DNA of 64,000 bases from Paramormyrops kingsleyae (taxonomy: Eukaryota > Chordata > Actinopteri > Osteoglossiformes > Mormyridae). The stretch is taken from contig NC_132812.1 in the NCBI RefSeq assembly GCF_048594095.1, forward strand, positions 5,546,887 to 5,610,886, in the 5' to 3' direction. Shown here in pieces: positions 1 through 11,743 of the stretch. The translations under genes were made by a program, and so were the position numbers. The notes beneath the pieces are model-generated. The model was not told where the DNA came from. It saw only the letters and a list, made by a program, of their open reading frames with translations, and searched no databases. Numbering within the stretch: the stretch's first letter is position 1; every line of letters starts with the position of its first letter.

Positions 1-3000
1 TGTGTGTGTCTATAAAATATATAAGAAATCAACGTAATTATAATTATCAAGAATAACGACGGTGATGACAACAAATTTTTAGTATGATTATTCGGCTGGT
101 TCTGGCACACTGTAAGCACATAAAGCAAAACATGTCATCTAAACTGATGAATAGCTGAAGTACAGTGAAGAATTTCTAAGTTCAGGGTTCTTTTTTTAAT
201 GGCAAGCTGGTCTCTTCATCGATACTGCCACCCCCCTCTCCGGAATATATTTTACCTGAAATGAAATCCGCCTGACCTGAGACGGAGAGAGCGGAAAACG
301 AAGGCGGCTGTACACTCCAGCACTCTGCGCAATGTCATACGTCCTCAGTATTTGACATTTGAAATTGTCTGTAAACAGCTCATTAACCAATGTATGTATT
401 ATCCCTTGTGAGGTCTACTCAGGCATACAAATAATAACATGCACAGAACATTGAAATTAAACTTATGTTGAAGAGTAATTTTATTGGCCCTTACTTAAGA
501 AGACAATAATAAATCAATGACCATTCGACTATCTCTGTTAAAGATAAAATGAGCTGACAAGCTCTATTTATTTAATTATTGTTCCTTGTGTTTTTAGGTC
601 AGTTTTATGTCTTTGTAATTTGTTGAAGTCTTATGCAATTCATGTTAAAAAAAATATCTATTCACCAAAAAAGTGCTTTTATATTGTATTGAATATTTTG
701 ATGAAATAAAGACTGCCCATGATTTCTTGTGGACATTCCTGTTTCAGCCTGCAGGTAAGGAATACATCGAACTTATAGTTTATTTGGGAGATGTTTTTCT
801 CCAAAATAATGGACATTTCAAGTGAGGCCACTTTACTTTAGTGGCAAATAATCAAGACATGTTTCGTTAAAGTAACGCCTCAAAGAATCAAAAATATAAT
901 CCAGCTGTGTTCTATAAATGAATAGTTATATTTTTAAAATAATCATCTACCAAAATCTGGTTTTGTAATGAATATGGTTTTGTAGCCCATCCCAGAAAGA
1001 ATGAACTGTAAGGCAGGAGAAACCCAGGGCAGTATGCCACTCGTTTGACGCATCTAATACAGAGTAACGCATTTAAATAGCCATTTACCTGAATCATATT
1101 ATTTTGGATTGCAGGATGAAACCTACAAAAATGATAAAAGGAAAAAAAAGAAACCCAGAAACAATAACTGCAATAATAATAATAATAATAATAATAATAA
1201 ACTGAAGCGATTCATGCCACTTTAATTGTCAAATTCATAGATACAAAACCTGGTATCATATCTTTTACCCTCTAATTCATAGTCTGCCAGTTATTATTTA
1301 TGCATTCAAGTATCTATATCCTCCACTTAGGTTCAGGTCTTCAAATAAGACCTTTCTCAGCTGGTGATTTGTGTGTTAGTATTGAAGAGGACCAGGCCTA
1401 TGTAGAATATGTGAATGAAAGATTTCTGGGGGAAAAAAAAAATCCAAGATCCACTACCAGGAAAATACCATCTGTTTTTATGTTGCCATTTTATTACCTT
1501 TGGTGCTGATGCCCGCGATTTTCATGTCGTAAGAGGCAACTAAATGAGAACAAAGTCCACCTCAGCCCTGGAGACAAGGTAAACAAACAGAGCATGAGCT
1601 GAGGCCTGAGTCGCAGAGTTTACTGAGAGGAAGAACATATAAACATAGATACACACTAAGACAGACATGCAGCCACAAATGCATGACCATGAGCAGGCAA
1701 TAGGACAGTAACAGAATCACATATGTATCTGTGAAATGCACAAGATATACCAATGCATGAAATATATAAATAAACAACCAACAAATAATAAACAAATACA
1801 ACTGCAGAAAAAACACTTACTGAGCATGCAATGGAATGTGCAGTTTCAAACATGGATTAGTGCACACAAGTTTTTCCACAAACTGGATTAAAATATGATT
1901 GTTCTTGGTATTGGTCGCACATACAATTTCAGGTCGTATTTTCCACATCTGTCTGTTAAGAGCCAGCTCAAGCTTAAAGACTCACGAACATCACAGTGAC
2001 TATTGTACCACATAGGCCAAGAAACTCAAAATGAAAAATGTCAGTATATGGCGTTTTATCAATGCATTATGTGCCTAAATAGGATTGGATATCTATAAAT
2101 AAATGTAGAGTTTCCAAAAATTCATCTTCTCCCTTCGTGTCATTTCATTAAGTAAAATCAACAGCATTTTTTAACTGTGTGAGTTTTGGCAAAATAGTTT
2201 AGCTGTTTTTCACTTTGTTACCAAAGACTAATGTTCCATGGCCTACTTTTTATACTTACTCGTCAATCTTCATTCATTTTTCACAATTTATTATCTGTGT
2301 AACTGAGGAAAATGTTAAAAGGGTGTTGAATGAGAAATGGGTGAGAAATGGTGAAAAATGTTTTTATTTATTAAAAAAATCAGTAGATCTGGATCTGAAA
2401 ACCCAGCACTGATTTTCAGCCAAAAAAATCTCAAAAGACCCCAAAAGGAAAACTGAACATGAGCAGCAACTTGACAAGAGTCTGAAATCTCAGATAAGAA
2501 GCACTGAACCTCTTGGTCTGGATTTTTTATGTTGCTCTAGAAAAGCCTGAATGACCTGCTTGCCCAGACCAGCCCTGCCCAGCATTGCAGGGATTAATGT
2601 CAGTGTAGAAAAGTGAATGGTCAGAGGTCGTGCCCTGGTTGTGGTCTTGTGTTTGTTATTGCTGTCTCAACCCTGGAGCAGTTAACCATTGTGCACAGAA
2701 CCCCCCACTCCCTCAGCCTTAGAGACCTGAACGGCAAATGCAGGCTGAGTCTTGGGAAGTTTTATTACATATTGACAGGACACTCGCAACAACCCTTTTA
2801 AATCACATTTTAGTGAAGAGACAGCCACTAACTTGTACACCATTTATCATGCAAGGCACAGAGAGAACAGGAGAATGATGAGCGTCAGTGCAAGATGTTT
2901 GGCAAATTTTTCACATGGAAAAGCAACATGAGGCTACCTGTCTGCTGGAGCAGGAAATGACTCGTATGACTACAATACTTGAGGTACTGTTTTGAGGAAC

Positions 3001-3060
3001 AGTAAATATGTATGATAACCACAGAGTTTATAACTCTTTTTCCTTCTATGAATCAGAAAT
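1..3060. other. Non-coding, AT-rich DNA with no recognisable gene
   Basis: No open frame in this stretch resembles a known protein; the longest are under 90 codons and composed of low-complexity AT-rich translation. No tRNA, exon series or transposon terminus was recognised. It is read as intergenic or intronic host DNA containing one microsatellite (listed separately). Confidence 0.6.
1172..1201. repeat. (AAT)n microsatellite
   Basis: About ten uninterrupted AAT units following an A-rich stretch. A simple trinucleotide repeat. Confidence 0.9.
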
Positions 3061-3068
3061 TGTAAATC

Positions 3069-3185
3069 ATCCATCCATCTACCCATCTTCCAGCCACATA
3101 TTTAGGGTACTGGGGGAACCTAGAACCTCTCCCAGGCAGCATAGGGTACAAACCTGGGGTACACTCTGGACAGGATGGGATGGGA
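3069..3185. repeat. Interspersed repeat fragment typical of fish genomes
   Basis: The stretch runs from an ATCCATCC-type start through wording such as GGGGTACACTCTGGACAGGATGG. This resembles the abundant fish dispersed repeat that carries a 'ccatccatctac...tggacaggatg' core. Family assignment is from memory of that pattern and the copy is short, so it is only called a fragment. Confidence 0.4.
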
Positions 3186-3367
3186 TTGTACTGAAGTACT
3201 TTTGAAGAATTTGTATTAGTTCACTTGCAGGAAATTGAGGCTTAACTGTACTATTTTCAGATTAATTCTTCTGTTGTGGACCATTGGTGATGATGCTCAA
3301 CAGAGATCCAGAATTTTAATAGAGGAACAGAAAGAAGTGTTAGTTTTTGGTCATGGGATGAAGGTTC

Positions 3368-3727
3368 TCACTTTGGTTCTGAGAGAGTTAGTAGATCCTT
3401 TTCCTCCATTGGGATTGACATGACTTTACACGGCAAAGAGGTATTTTGCTGAACACTCACTGTCAGATGCAATTGGAAGGAATTGGCAGGGATAAAGATC
3501 ATGTGCAAGGCTGGGAACGTGTCAAGCATCTGTGGGATGCGTTGATCCGACAAGTGTAATCCATGACTAGATGTGTCCATATGCAACAGGGTTCTATGCA
3601 CAGAATGTCGTAGCACATTACTCAGATGATCAGCATCCAAATTATCTGCTATTTGTGCCACAGCAGCCTTTCTGTTGTTTTGTACCAGGTGGGACATTCT
3701 TTGTTCACATCCCACACTGCCCAACAT
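3368..3727 (-). pseudogene. Decayed Tc1/mariner-like transposase fragment
   Basis: A 119-codon open frame contains SHLVQNNRKAAVAQI followed by a weak match to the helix-turn-helix linker (…RTLLHMDTSSHGLHL…). Fish Tc1 transposases have a similar stretch, VQNNRKATVTQI…RRTLRRMGY, in the second DNA-binding subdomain. Only that region is recognisable; the catalytic DDE part is not seen and no terminal repeats were found. The flanking sequence (about 3235-4100) probably belongs to the same old element, but its ends could not be placed. A dead fragment. Confidence 0.5.
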
Positions 3728-3859
3728 CCAACTAATGGATCTTGGTTTTCCCCTTCTCAGACCACCGTCAGTAGGAACTCACCAGGACTGATTGTGAGCA
3801 CCCCAAAATCCTTGGTGTTTCAGAGATGCTCTGAGTCAGTCATCTGGCCATAATGATTA

Positions 3860-5445
3860 GGCCCTTGTCAGTCACTGAGATCTATATTCTTGCCCATTTC
3901 TTCTGCATTTAACATGTAAACTATGAAACCCTTCACATGCATTCTTTTTATTAGATAATCATTATTTCCACACAATGTTTTGGCTCATCGTATATGTATC
4001 ACAGAAGGCGAAAGGTAACTGACAAGCACTTCTGCTTTGGTGGCTGCCAATCAGCTGGAGGATTTATCACTAACTGAATGACAGACGCAATCCACCTACT
4101 TATGGACACTTAACAAGCAATTGGAGTTGAATGCAGAGCAGCTAAATCTGAAGACTGCTGATTTCTCTAACCTTTGGCAAAATAAAGCTCATCCATTGCA
4201 CAGTTTTTGGCACCCATTCACAAGTAATATAATGTGTTCAAATCCTAGAAGGGATCAATCAACATATTTAGAAATAGTAAATTCCCATGGACCTAACAAT
4301 GGGTCCCATTTTCTGTCTGCAATGTTCAAATGAGGCTTCAGTTTTGTCCACAGGGCGAAGTGCAATGTCCTCAGTGGATTCCAGATCACATCCAGCAGTT
4401 AGCGGTGATTTATGGACCTTAGGGGACTGCCACTAACCAGTCAGGACCTTTCAATGATTCACTGGGAAATGGTCAACTAATGTAACAAAACACAAAGTTA
4501 AGACAAATCAATTTGTAGGAATTTTTAGTGAATATAGGCAATTAAAGCAAACCTTATATATCTTAATGATCCTTTCTATTTCTGCTCAGAATGTTGCGTT
4601 AGATCAGATGCTGTTAAGAAGGAATTAAAATGCCGGTGGGTTTCGTTCATCAGAACTTATTGGAATTAATTGTACCCACAAGATGAGGCGGATTTTAAGC
4701 TACAGAAGGCATCTCATTTATTAACAGGAAATCATACTAGGCAAGCGGAGGACAGCTTTGTCAGGATTGGTCCCTGTCTTTTGTCTGCCAATTCCCTGAT
4801 TGGCCAGCTGGTGTCACTGGTCATCCTGCTCTGTGTTCCACTTGTTACCCATAATTAGCCTCCCCATGTGTGTACTCATCCCCCCAGGCTGCCTTGTGGC
4901 TGAAAGGGCTAAGTGTGTGGCTTTTGATCAAGCTCCTCTATCGTAATGGGTTCAAGGCTGATTAGAAACCTCAGCTTTGTTGAGATTTTGTGTTTTGGTT
5001 TTTCCCCTGTATTGATCTGGTTCATGTATTTCTTTATTAGTTTTTTGTGCTTTGGTTTTAGTTATCTGCACTCGTGTCTATAGTCTTGTAATTATGTTCA
5101 GCTTCCCTTGTTTTCTAGTCCGCCTTGGCGTTGGATCCTTCATCTGTTAATTGTCCTTGCCTGTGCTAGTGTTCTGTGTGACTGTCAGTACCCACTCCTA
5201 TCTCCTGTTTGCATCGTTGCGTAAGTATTTAAGTGCCTGCCCCTGTTGCTCTTGTCAGCTGGTCATTGCGTTCATTTGTATTCCCTTTTGGTTGTTCCTG
5301 TGTCACTCCTTGCTTTTAGTTCTGGCTGATGTTTACATGATCTTTTTGTTGGTGTAAAACTGTGGTTTTATGTCTGTCAAAGGGTGTCAACTTAACTATT
5401 GCAGCAATGATTTGATTTGCAGCAACTAACCAATACACCCATCTT
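3860..5445. other. No gene recognised
   Basis: About 1.6 kb of T-rich and mixed sequence with no frame resembling a known protein. The part near 4960-5360 is pyrimidine-rich and may be an old non-autonomous element, but neither termini nor a target duplication could be defined. Confidence 0.45.
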
Positions 5446-5449
5446 TTTT

Positions 5450-5814
5450 TTTTTTTTTTGACTTGACCACTAGCATATCATGTTCAGCAAATCAAAGCAT
5501 CATTGATTTTTAAAAACTGATTAAATATATGAATTAGGTGAGTTTGTGGAGAAATCTATCAAACACGTGGAGTGGCTATGGTGGCGCTGAGGAGAGGTTT
5601 GGGAACTGAAGCAGTGTTCATCCAGCCATCCGACTAGGTATCAGTGACTTTTGGGAGGACAGAAGATATTCCTGTTTATTTTTAGGGAATTACTCTTAGT
5701 CTGCATATGATCTAATGTTGGTGATTTTGTTCTGAGCAAATATACAGTTACTACCCAAATGTAAACAATTTTTAACTTTAAACATTTCCTCTGCCGAAGT
5801 CTTTTGCACAGTAC

Positions 5815-5817
<3 letters not shown>
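5450..5817. mobile_element. 5'-truncated Tc1-type MITE (same family as 17854-18380)
   Basis: This segment shares long stretches with the complete MITE at 17854-18380: GACTxGxCCACTAGCA near its start, GAGGAGAGGTTTGGGAACTG in the middle, and the right terminus AGTCTTTTGCACAGTACT. The left terminal repeat is missing; a T-run lies where the match starts. The right end abuts the (GT)n microsatellite. It has no coding capacity and must have moved with transposase from elsewhere. Confidence 0.65.

Positions 5818-5849
<32 letters not shown>
5818..5849. repeat. (GT)16 microsatellite
   Basis: Sixteen GT dinucleotides immediately after the terminal repeat of the truncated MITE. Open frames crossing it are artefacts of the repeat. 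Confidence 0.95.
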
Positions 5850-5850
<1 letters not shown>

Positions 5851-6848
5851 CTATCTCACTTCTTCTCTACCTGACTCCAGCACACAGCAGAGTATCCAGG
5901 AGTATCCATGGGAAAAAGCAACATTTGGGGCAAAACCTTTGTGTGCCTCTGTGCCTACAGCCTTGGTGGCCCATTTGCCCTCCACATTGACCCGATGTCC
6001 TGGATGTGCAGAGGACTGGATAAGCTAGATAATGGGACCCAACACAGCAGGACCCTCCAGAACCTCCCCTTGCCCCATGGTACTGCTGGTTATATCCCGT
6101 CATCTCCTCTGTCTTAGCCCTATTTCCACAATCTAATACCTTCTCCAACCACCCTCTAGATTCTTGCCTCTGCTAACAGACCTGGCACAGCATGGAGGCG
6201 GATTTCTTGTTCGCCCAGCCAGAGGAAACTCTTGTTTGCTGTCCAGTGTCAAGCTAACTGCTCCTGACAGTCCAGGCGTATGGTGGTTAGCCGGTTAGCC
6301 ATGAGCTGCCACTGCAGAGCTGGGCTGTTCAGCTGAGCAGGGAAGGGTCAGGGCTGAATCCACATCACACACAAAGACAGCTTTCACTGTACTGGGGGGC
6401 ACAGCTATCATTCCTGGTGAACACAGCCATATTCCAGTTAAGGAGCTGGGGATATTTAGACTGATGGGTGCTGGTTCCAGTCCTCCTGGGGTCCTGCTCA
6501 TGTGCTGGGGACCTGATTTGCTAGAATACAACATCCAGCTGTATATAGGGATGAAACTGTACTTTGCTTGGGATTTCAACAGGATACCTAAACAAATAGC
6601 AATATAATATATCGTAGTTGCATTTATTTTAAGGTGGTGGGGGTGATGTGAGGGTCTCGCCATATATCCAGCTTATACAGTCACAAGCGACCAAGTCTGA
6701 GCAGATTCATGACCAAACTGTTCTGTTTGAAGGATGCAGGGGATCATCCAGTTATGTATGGTTAGAGAAATAGGATCGTGCACTCAGGATAAAGTAGTTT
6801 GAATAAAGCCTACATTGCAAGTTTAAAACTAACCATAGCTTTCTGATA
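5850..6848. other. No gene recognised
   Basis: A 122-codon frame on the minus strand (6295-6663) and several shorter ones are present, but none shows a domain, family motif or splice framework. No repeat termini were found. Confidence 0.45.
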
Positions 6849-7074
6849 ACAATAATTGATACTTTATTAATTCCTGGGGGGAAATTGTCTTTACACCTCC
6901 CTCAGCTTGCTCCTTGTAGAGTAAGTTGCCCACAAAGAGCAGCCACCTGTAGATGCGCCCAGGGAGCTGGGGGTTAAGGGCCTTGGTCAGTGACCTGATG
7001 TGCTGAGGCTGGGTTTAAACTGGTGACCTTCTGATTACAGGCACACACTCAGTGTAGCCCACTGAGCCACACGC
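6849..7074 (-). mobile_element. tRNA-derived SINE, older copy
   Basis: Read on the minus strand it starts GTGGCTCAGTGGGCTACA, a polymerase III A-box-like tRNA head, and has a decayed B-box (GGTTTAAACC where the better copy has GGTTCGAACC). The body ends in a TTTATT/AATA-rich 3' tail. It aligns along its length with the copy at 10281-10489, sharing the segment around GTAAAGACA…GGGAGG and the AATAAAGTAT tail. Non-autonomous and dependent on a LINE partner. Confidence 0.75.
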
Positions 7075-7378
7075 TACCCCCTTGATACAGAAGGCCTTGG
7101 TACTCACAAAATATGCTAGTCACTATTTGTTTCATAGTACCATATAATTAAAGTTTTTTTGTAAACACCAGAAATTTACCCATTGAGTTAACTGTACAAT
7201 CCATCATCCTTACGTCCTTCAGTGTCTGTCTGAGCTCCTTAATCACTAAGCAACCTGCTTGACCTTGATATCTGTAGTTATGCAGACACTATGAACTTAC
7301 CCTTTTGGTAGATGGGCACCAACATTAAACATGACTGGCAATCGGTCACTATGAATAATACACTGTAAACTTAAAAAG

Positions 7379-7667
7379 TTGTTGATATGTGGTCTCGGGT
7401 GGTTAAAATGGAACTCACCCGGAGAACGGGGTCTTTGGCGCGCGGGGGGTGGATTGAAGACAACGGACTCGCTTATCCACTTCAGTGGTATGTTTAATAA
7501 CAGGGTTTTTCTGGAGGTTACAAACGGGCTACTCTGCCGCTCACTTCGCTATGTTCTCTCCCCAGAAAACCTCCAATTATATTCCCCTCGTTACATGTGA
7601 GGGTTTTCCCTATTAATTAAAATATACCTACAAAAATTAAACATTGATTTCTGTGCTTACAACACTA
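7379..7667. repeat. Possible solo LTR
   Basis: The segment is bounded by TGTTG and CAACA, the inverted TG…CA arrangement expected of an LTR. Its internal sequence (GACTCGC…TTTAATAACAGG) loosely resembles the reversed gypsy LTR at 36460. No convincing target duplication was found (AAAGT against CTATT), so this is weak. Confidence 0.25.
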
Positions 7668-8055
7668 TTACTCAAAAATGTATAGTACATCTTCATAGGA
7701 GATTCACAGGGGACAAATTATTCAACAAGATGACTTGTTGGTAACACCATTCATCATGCAGTTTTGAGGCCATGGGACTGGGTGACTGCATTCCTCATTA
7801 GCTGAACATGCTGTTGCATTACACTTCCCAGATCCAGGCCTGCCACTGGAACTTCGTCTCCAGACTGAGTTGACAGGCATCTTAGCCAGAACAGCTCTCC
7901 CCTCCCTCCTTGCCAGCAGCAGTCACTCACACAGCTGGACTGCTTGTTATGTCTCAGGCCCAGCCATCACTGGTGCAAGCCCGCCCTCTTGTGGCAGCAG
8001 CCTGAATTGTATATTGCTACTAATATGGGGTGTGTTTCTCAAACAATGACGGAAG
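7668..8055. other. No gene recognised
   Basis: Unique-looking sequence without recognisable motifs, lying between the possible solo LTR and the inverted repeat at 8079. Confidence 0.4.
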
Positions 8056-8078
8056 TTAGCATTAACGATGCATCGTAC

Positions 8079-8174
8079 TATGGTAGTTCAAACTAACCAA
8101 CATCCAAAGTACGACTGTTTCTCAAAACCGTCATACCACAGTAGTTTGAACCACGTTAGTTTGAACTACCATAG
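8079..8174. repeat. Inverted repeat (fold-back) around TAGTTTGAACTACCATAG
   Basis: ACTATGGTAGTTCAAACTA at 8079-8097 is the reverse complement of TAGTTTGAACTACCATAG(A/T) at about 8157-8174. Related half-sites (CATACCACAGTAGTTTGAAC; TTGAACTACTATGG) lie between and just after, so the region can fold on itself several ways. It may be an end of a small MITE; no target duplication was identified. Confidence 0.55.
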
Positions 8175-8339
8175 ATTGAACTACTATGGTTCCAGCGATG
8201 ATTGGTCTGACTCATGGTGAGTCGTGCTCAAAGACTAATAAACTTTATAATATCAATGGTCTAACTTTCACAGCCGGTCGCGTAGAAAAACTCGCGAACT
8301 GTGTAATATCATATAGCCTAAATATATAATAATCATATA

Positions 8340-9889
8340 CAGTGGTGCTTGAAAGTTTGTGAACCCAGTAGAATTCTCTGCAATTCTGCATAAATATGAC
8401 CTGAAACATCACATTTTCACACAAGTCCTCAAAGTAGATAAAGAGAACCCAGTTAAATAAATGAGACAAAAAAAAATCATTTGGTCAATTGTTTATTGGA
8501 GAAAATGATCCAATATTACATATCTGTCAGTGGCAAAAGTATGTGATCCTTTAATTTCATTTCCCCTTTTGCAGCAATAACTGCAACTAAACATTTCCGG
8601 TAACTGCTGATCAGTCCTGCACATCAGCTTAGAGGAATTTTAGTCCTTTCCTCCTTACAGAACAGCTTCAGGTCTGGGATGTTGATGGGTTTCCTCGCAT
8701 GAACTGCTCGCCTCAGATCTTTCCATAACATCTCAATTGGATTAAGGTCAGGACTTTGACTAGGCCATTCCAAAACATTAACTTTATGTAACTCCTAAAC
8801 CATTCTTTGGTAGAACGACTTGTGTGCTTAGGATCGTTGTCTTGCTGCATGACCCACTTTCTCTTGAGACTCAGTTCATGGACAGATGTCCTGACATTTT
8901 CCTTTAGTATTTGCTGGTATAATTCAGAATTCATTGTTCCATCAATGATGGCATGCTGTCCTGGCCCAGATGCAGCAAAACAGGCCCAAACCATGATACC
9001 ACCACCATGTTTCACAGATGGGATAAGGTTCTTATGCTGGAATTCTGTGTTTTTCTGTCTCCAAATATAACGCTTCTCATTCAAACCAAAAAGTTCTATT
9101 TTGGTCTCATCCATCCACAACACATTCTTCCAATAGCCTTCTGGCTTATCCACGTGACCTTTAGCAAACTGCAGACAAGCAGCAATGTTCTTTTTGGAGA
9201 GCAGTGGCTTTCTCCTTGCAACCCTGCCATGAAAACCATTGTTGTTCAGTGTTCTCCTGATTGTGGACTCACGAACATTAACATTAGCCAGTGCAGGAGA
9301 GGCCTTCTGTTGCTTAGCAGTTACCCTGGTGTCCTTCATGACCTGGTCGTCTATTACATGCCTGCTGGGGAGGGTAACAATGGTCTTAAATTTCCTCCAT
9401 TTGTACACAGTCTGTTTTACTGTGGATTAGTGGAGTCCAAACTCTTTAGAGATGGTTTTGTAACCTTTTCCATCTTGATGAGCATCAACAATCCTATTTC
9501 TGAGGTCCTCAGTAATCCCCTTTGTTCATGCCATGATACACTTCCACAAACACTTTAACACTTTGATAGATCTGTGTTCTTTAAATATCACAGGGTGCCC
9601 ACACACACCTGATTGTCATCCCATTGATTGAAGACACCTGACTAATTTTACCTTCAAATTACCTGCTAATCCTAGAGGTTCACATACTTTTGTCACTGAC
9701 AGATATGTAATATTGGATAATTTTCCTCAATAAATAAATAACTAAGTTAAATATTTTTGTCTCATTTATTTAACTGGGTTCTCTTTATCTACTTTGAGGA
9801 CTTGTGTGAAAATCTGATGATGTTACAGGTCATATTTATGCAGAAATGTAGACAATTCTATAGGGTTCACAAACTTTCAAACACCACTG
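8340..9889 (-). mobile_element. Tc1-like transposon with about 230-bp inverted terminal repeats
   Basis: The ends read CAGTGGTGCTTGAAAGTTTG and, on the other strand, CAGTGGTGTTTGAAAGTTTG. TA dinucleotides at 8338-8339 and 9890-9891 form the expected TA target duplication. The inverted similarity continues inward for about 230 bp, through the ACATATCTGTCAGTG / CACTGACAGATATGT pair. Total length is 1550 bp, normal for fish Tc1 elements. The single transposase gene runs on the minus strand and is broken, so the copy is not autonomous. Confidence 0.92.
8545..9534 (-). pseudogene. Tc1-like transposase, inactivated
   Basis: The reading starts at an ATG at 9534 with a TGA two codons later. It then shows the first helix-turn-helix (DLRNRIVDAHQDGKGYKTI), a TAA shortly after, and YKWRKFKTIVTLP followed by a frameshift within the linker. 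An open stretch of 231 codons covers the catalytic half: WMDETKIELFG and MQQDNDPKHTSRST supply the two Asp residues. The third acidic residue lies in SPDLNPIEMLW, which is now in another frame. Several stops and frameshifts therefore separate the DDE residues. The family cuts at TA sites and pastes by a DDE mechanism; this copy cannot. Confidence 0.9.
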
Positions 9890-10280
9890 TATATGTCATC
9901 AATTTATTGTGTCAGTCACATAACACCAATAATATGAAAAACTCAGAAATGGCAATAGAAGCAAAATAATGAGATGCTTCTTGGAGTGATAAACAGAAGA
10001 ACTTTTAGCTATGAGCCTATGACACTGCATTTTGTGAAAGACGCTCCATCTGTAATTACGTTGACTTCAGTTCATTGTGTTTCAATCACACTACGAACGC
10101 TTACAAATTCCTGGTCCGACGTTGTCGCTTACAGAATGTTAGCGGCTGACTGGAATAGAGAGGTGCGTGTAATATCCAAACATCACAGACGTCATTTCCC
10201 GAGTACAAAGGCATGGATTCATATCTGACCGCTGTTGTGTTATTCTACTCTTCCATTATGGCAATGACACCTGTCAGTGA

Positions 10281-10489
10281 TTAATAATAATAATAATAAT
10301 CAATACTTTATTGATCCCCATGTCTTTACACCTCCCTCAACTTGCTCTTTGTAGAGTAAACTGCCTGTGAATGAAGGGAGCTGGGGGTTAAAGACCTTAC
10401 TCAAGGACCCGCAGATGTGCTGAGGCTGGGTTCGAACCTGCAATTTTGTGATTACAGGTATTCAGGCTTAGCCCACTGAGCCACACGCA
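10281..10489 (-). mobile_element. tRNA-derived SINE, well-preserved copy
   Basis: On the minus strand the element begins GTGTGGCTCAGTGGGCTAAG (A-box) and has a canonical B-box GGTTCGAACCC. A shared body follows, ending in AATAAAGTATTG and a (TTA)n tail, the plus-strand (TAA)n at 10281-10300. Length is about 209 bp. It matches the older copy at 6849-7074. The promoter boxes suggest it was transcribed by polymerase III. Confidence 0.82.
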
Positions 10490-10791
10490 CTTCATCAAAG
10501 TGCTGTACTCTTTTCTAAGGCATCTATTGTCCCTCTGAAGTTATGTGTGTAATGAAGAAACTGCACAACATCCAATGGTCTGCATAGGGCTACAAATACA
10601 CACATGTACACATACAAGGGATAATGAAAGTTGTCCTTCATCATGTTTTGTGGTTGTCTGTGACCTCCAGGTGAATACCTAAGTAAATTAGGAAATTTGG
10701 CACAGGTGGGAAATGATGTGCTGCTTGAACAGGCTCTACATTATTTAAAGCCTTGTGGCATTGGGAAGAGGACCTATATACCAACGTAAGT

Positions 10792-11743
10792 ATGGCACAA
10801 GCACGAAAGCCACAATTTACAGCTGCAGAGCTTGCTGTGTTAGTGGATGAAGTGGAAAGGAATAGGGCAGTCATATTCTCAAAGCTGAAAAATGCCACAA
10901 CAAACGTTGACAAGAAAAAAGCTTGGGAGGACATCACAGAAAGAATAAATTCTGTTGGCCATGGCTGGAGATATACAGCAGAGGATGTGAGGGGGAAGTG
11001 GAGGGTCTTCCTCTTAGTGTCACTAAGAGGAAGGCTGCAGGGATTAAGAGGCAGCAGGAGGGGACTGGCAGTCCAGTCTACCTCCTCTCACTCTTGGGGA
11101 GGAGCGAGTCATCTGTGCTTTCTACCCCTCGGTCACCTCCTCTTGGCCCAGCAACATCTGCCCCCTTGCAGTGCAGTCCTCTGGCCTACTCCACGCCAGG
11201 CTCCTCCACATCATCCATGCCTCCGCCAGGCCCCTCCCCATTGGCCATGCCCCCGCCGGGCCCCTCCCCATTGGCCATTCCTCCGCCTGGCCCCTCCCCA
11301 TTGGCCATGCCTCCGGCGTGGCCATCACTCTCCTAGGGCTGCAGTTTCCCCTGAGTTCCCTGAATCCTCTCAGCCTGGGAGCTCACCCACCCCCATCCAT
11401 TCCGCTGCCTCGCCACGGCGACCCCTGCACACCCGCCGGCGCAGAAACATTCGCTGCTGGTGCAGTGAAGAGCTCCTCAGGTCTGAGAGTGAGAAAACAT
11501 CTATCCTGAGGGACATCAGGGAGGAACTGGCAGCCCTGAGGGAACAGAAGGAAAGACACCATTAGGAGGTGATGGCCTACCGGAGGGAGAAATTTGTCTT
11601 ACTGGCCCAACAGGTCAGCAGAACCAGCATCACACTGCACCTCCCAACCTCTGACAGTAAGTTCATATTACTAATTATTAGCATTATACAATGTGCTGGT
11701 TGCCTAATGACTGCTTCTGTTTTCCTTTAACAGACCCTGAGTG
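10792..11743 (+). pseudogene. Harbinger-associated Myb/SANT-like DNA-binding protein, frameshifted
   Basis: From the ATG at 10792 the N-terminus (KPQFTAAELAVLVDEVERN … KKKAWEDITERINSVG … EDVRGKW) matches the Myb/SANT-like domain of the second protein of PIF/Harbinger transposons, related to NAIF1. It binds element ends and brings the transposase to the nucleus. Near 11012 a frameshift follows; the correct continuation (TKRKAAGIKRQQEGTG) lies in another frame. A proline-rich linker with a 30-bp minisatellite follows, then a charged C-terminal helix (ILRDIREELAALREQKERHH) ending in TAG at 11563-11565. Downstream codons continue to a GTAAGT donor near 11659, and a short last exon (ACCCTGAGTGA) ends near 11743. 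Frameshift and stop make it a pseudogene. Confidence 0.75.
11217..11323 (+). repeat. 30-bp coding minisatellite (3.5 units)
   Basis: Units begin at 11217, 11247, 11277 and 11307 (partial) and read ATGCCTCCGCCAGGCCCCTC plus ten bases ending CCATTGGCC. In the original frame of the Myb-like gene each unit encodes MPPPGPSPLA. Divergence between units is a few bases. Confidence 0.88.

Noticed and set aside
5804..6028. 74-codon frame starting in the GT repeat
   Set aside because: The frame begins in a microsatellite and has no recognisable domain.
10281..10489. tRNA gene suggested by GGTTCGAACC
   Set aside because: Only the head resembles a tRNA; a second copy at 6849 with the same body shows it is a SINE.
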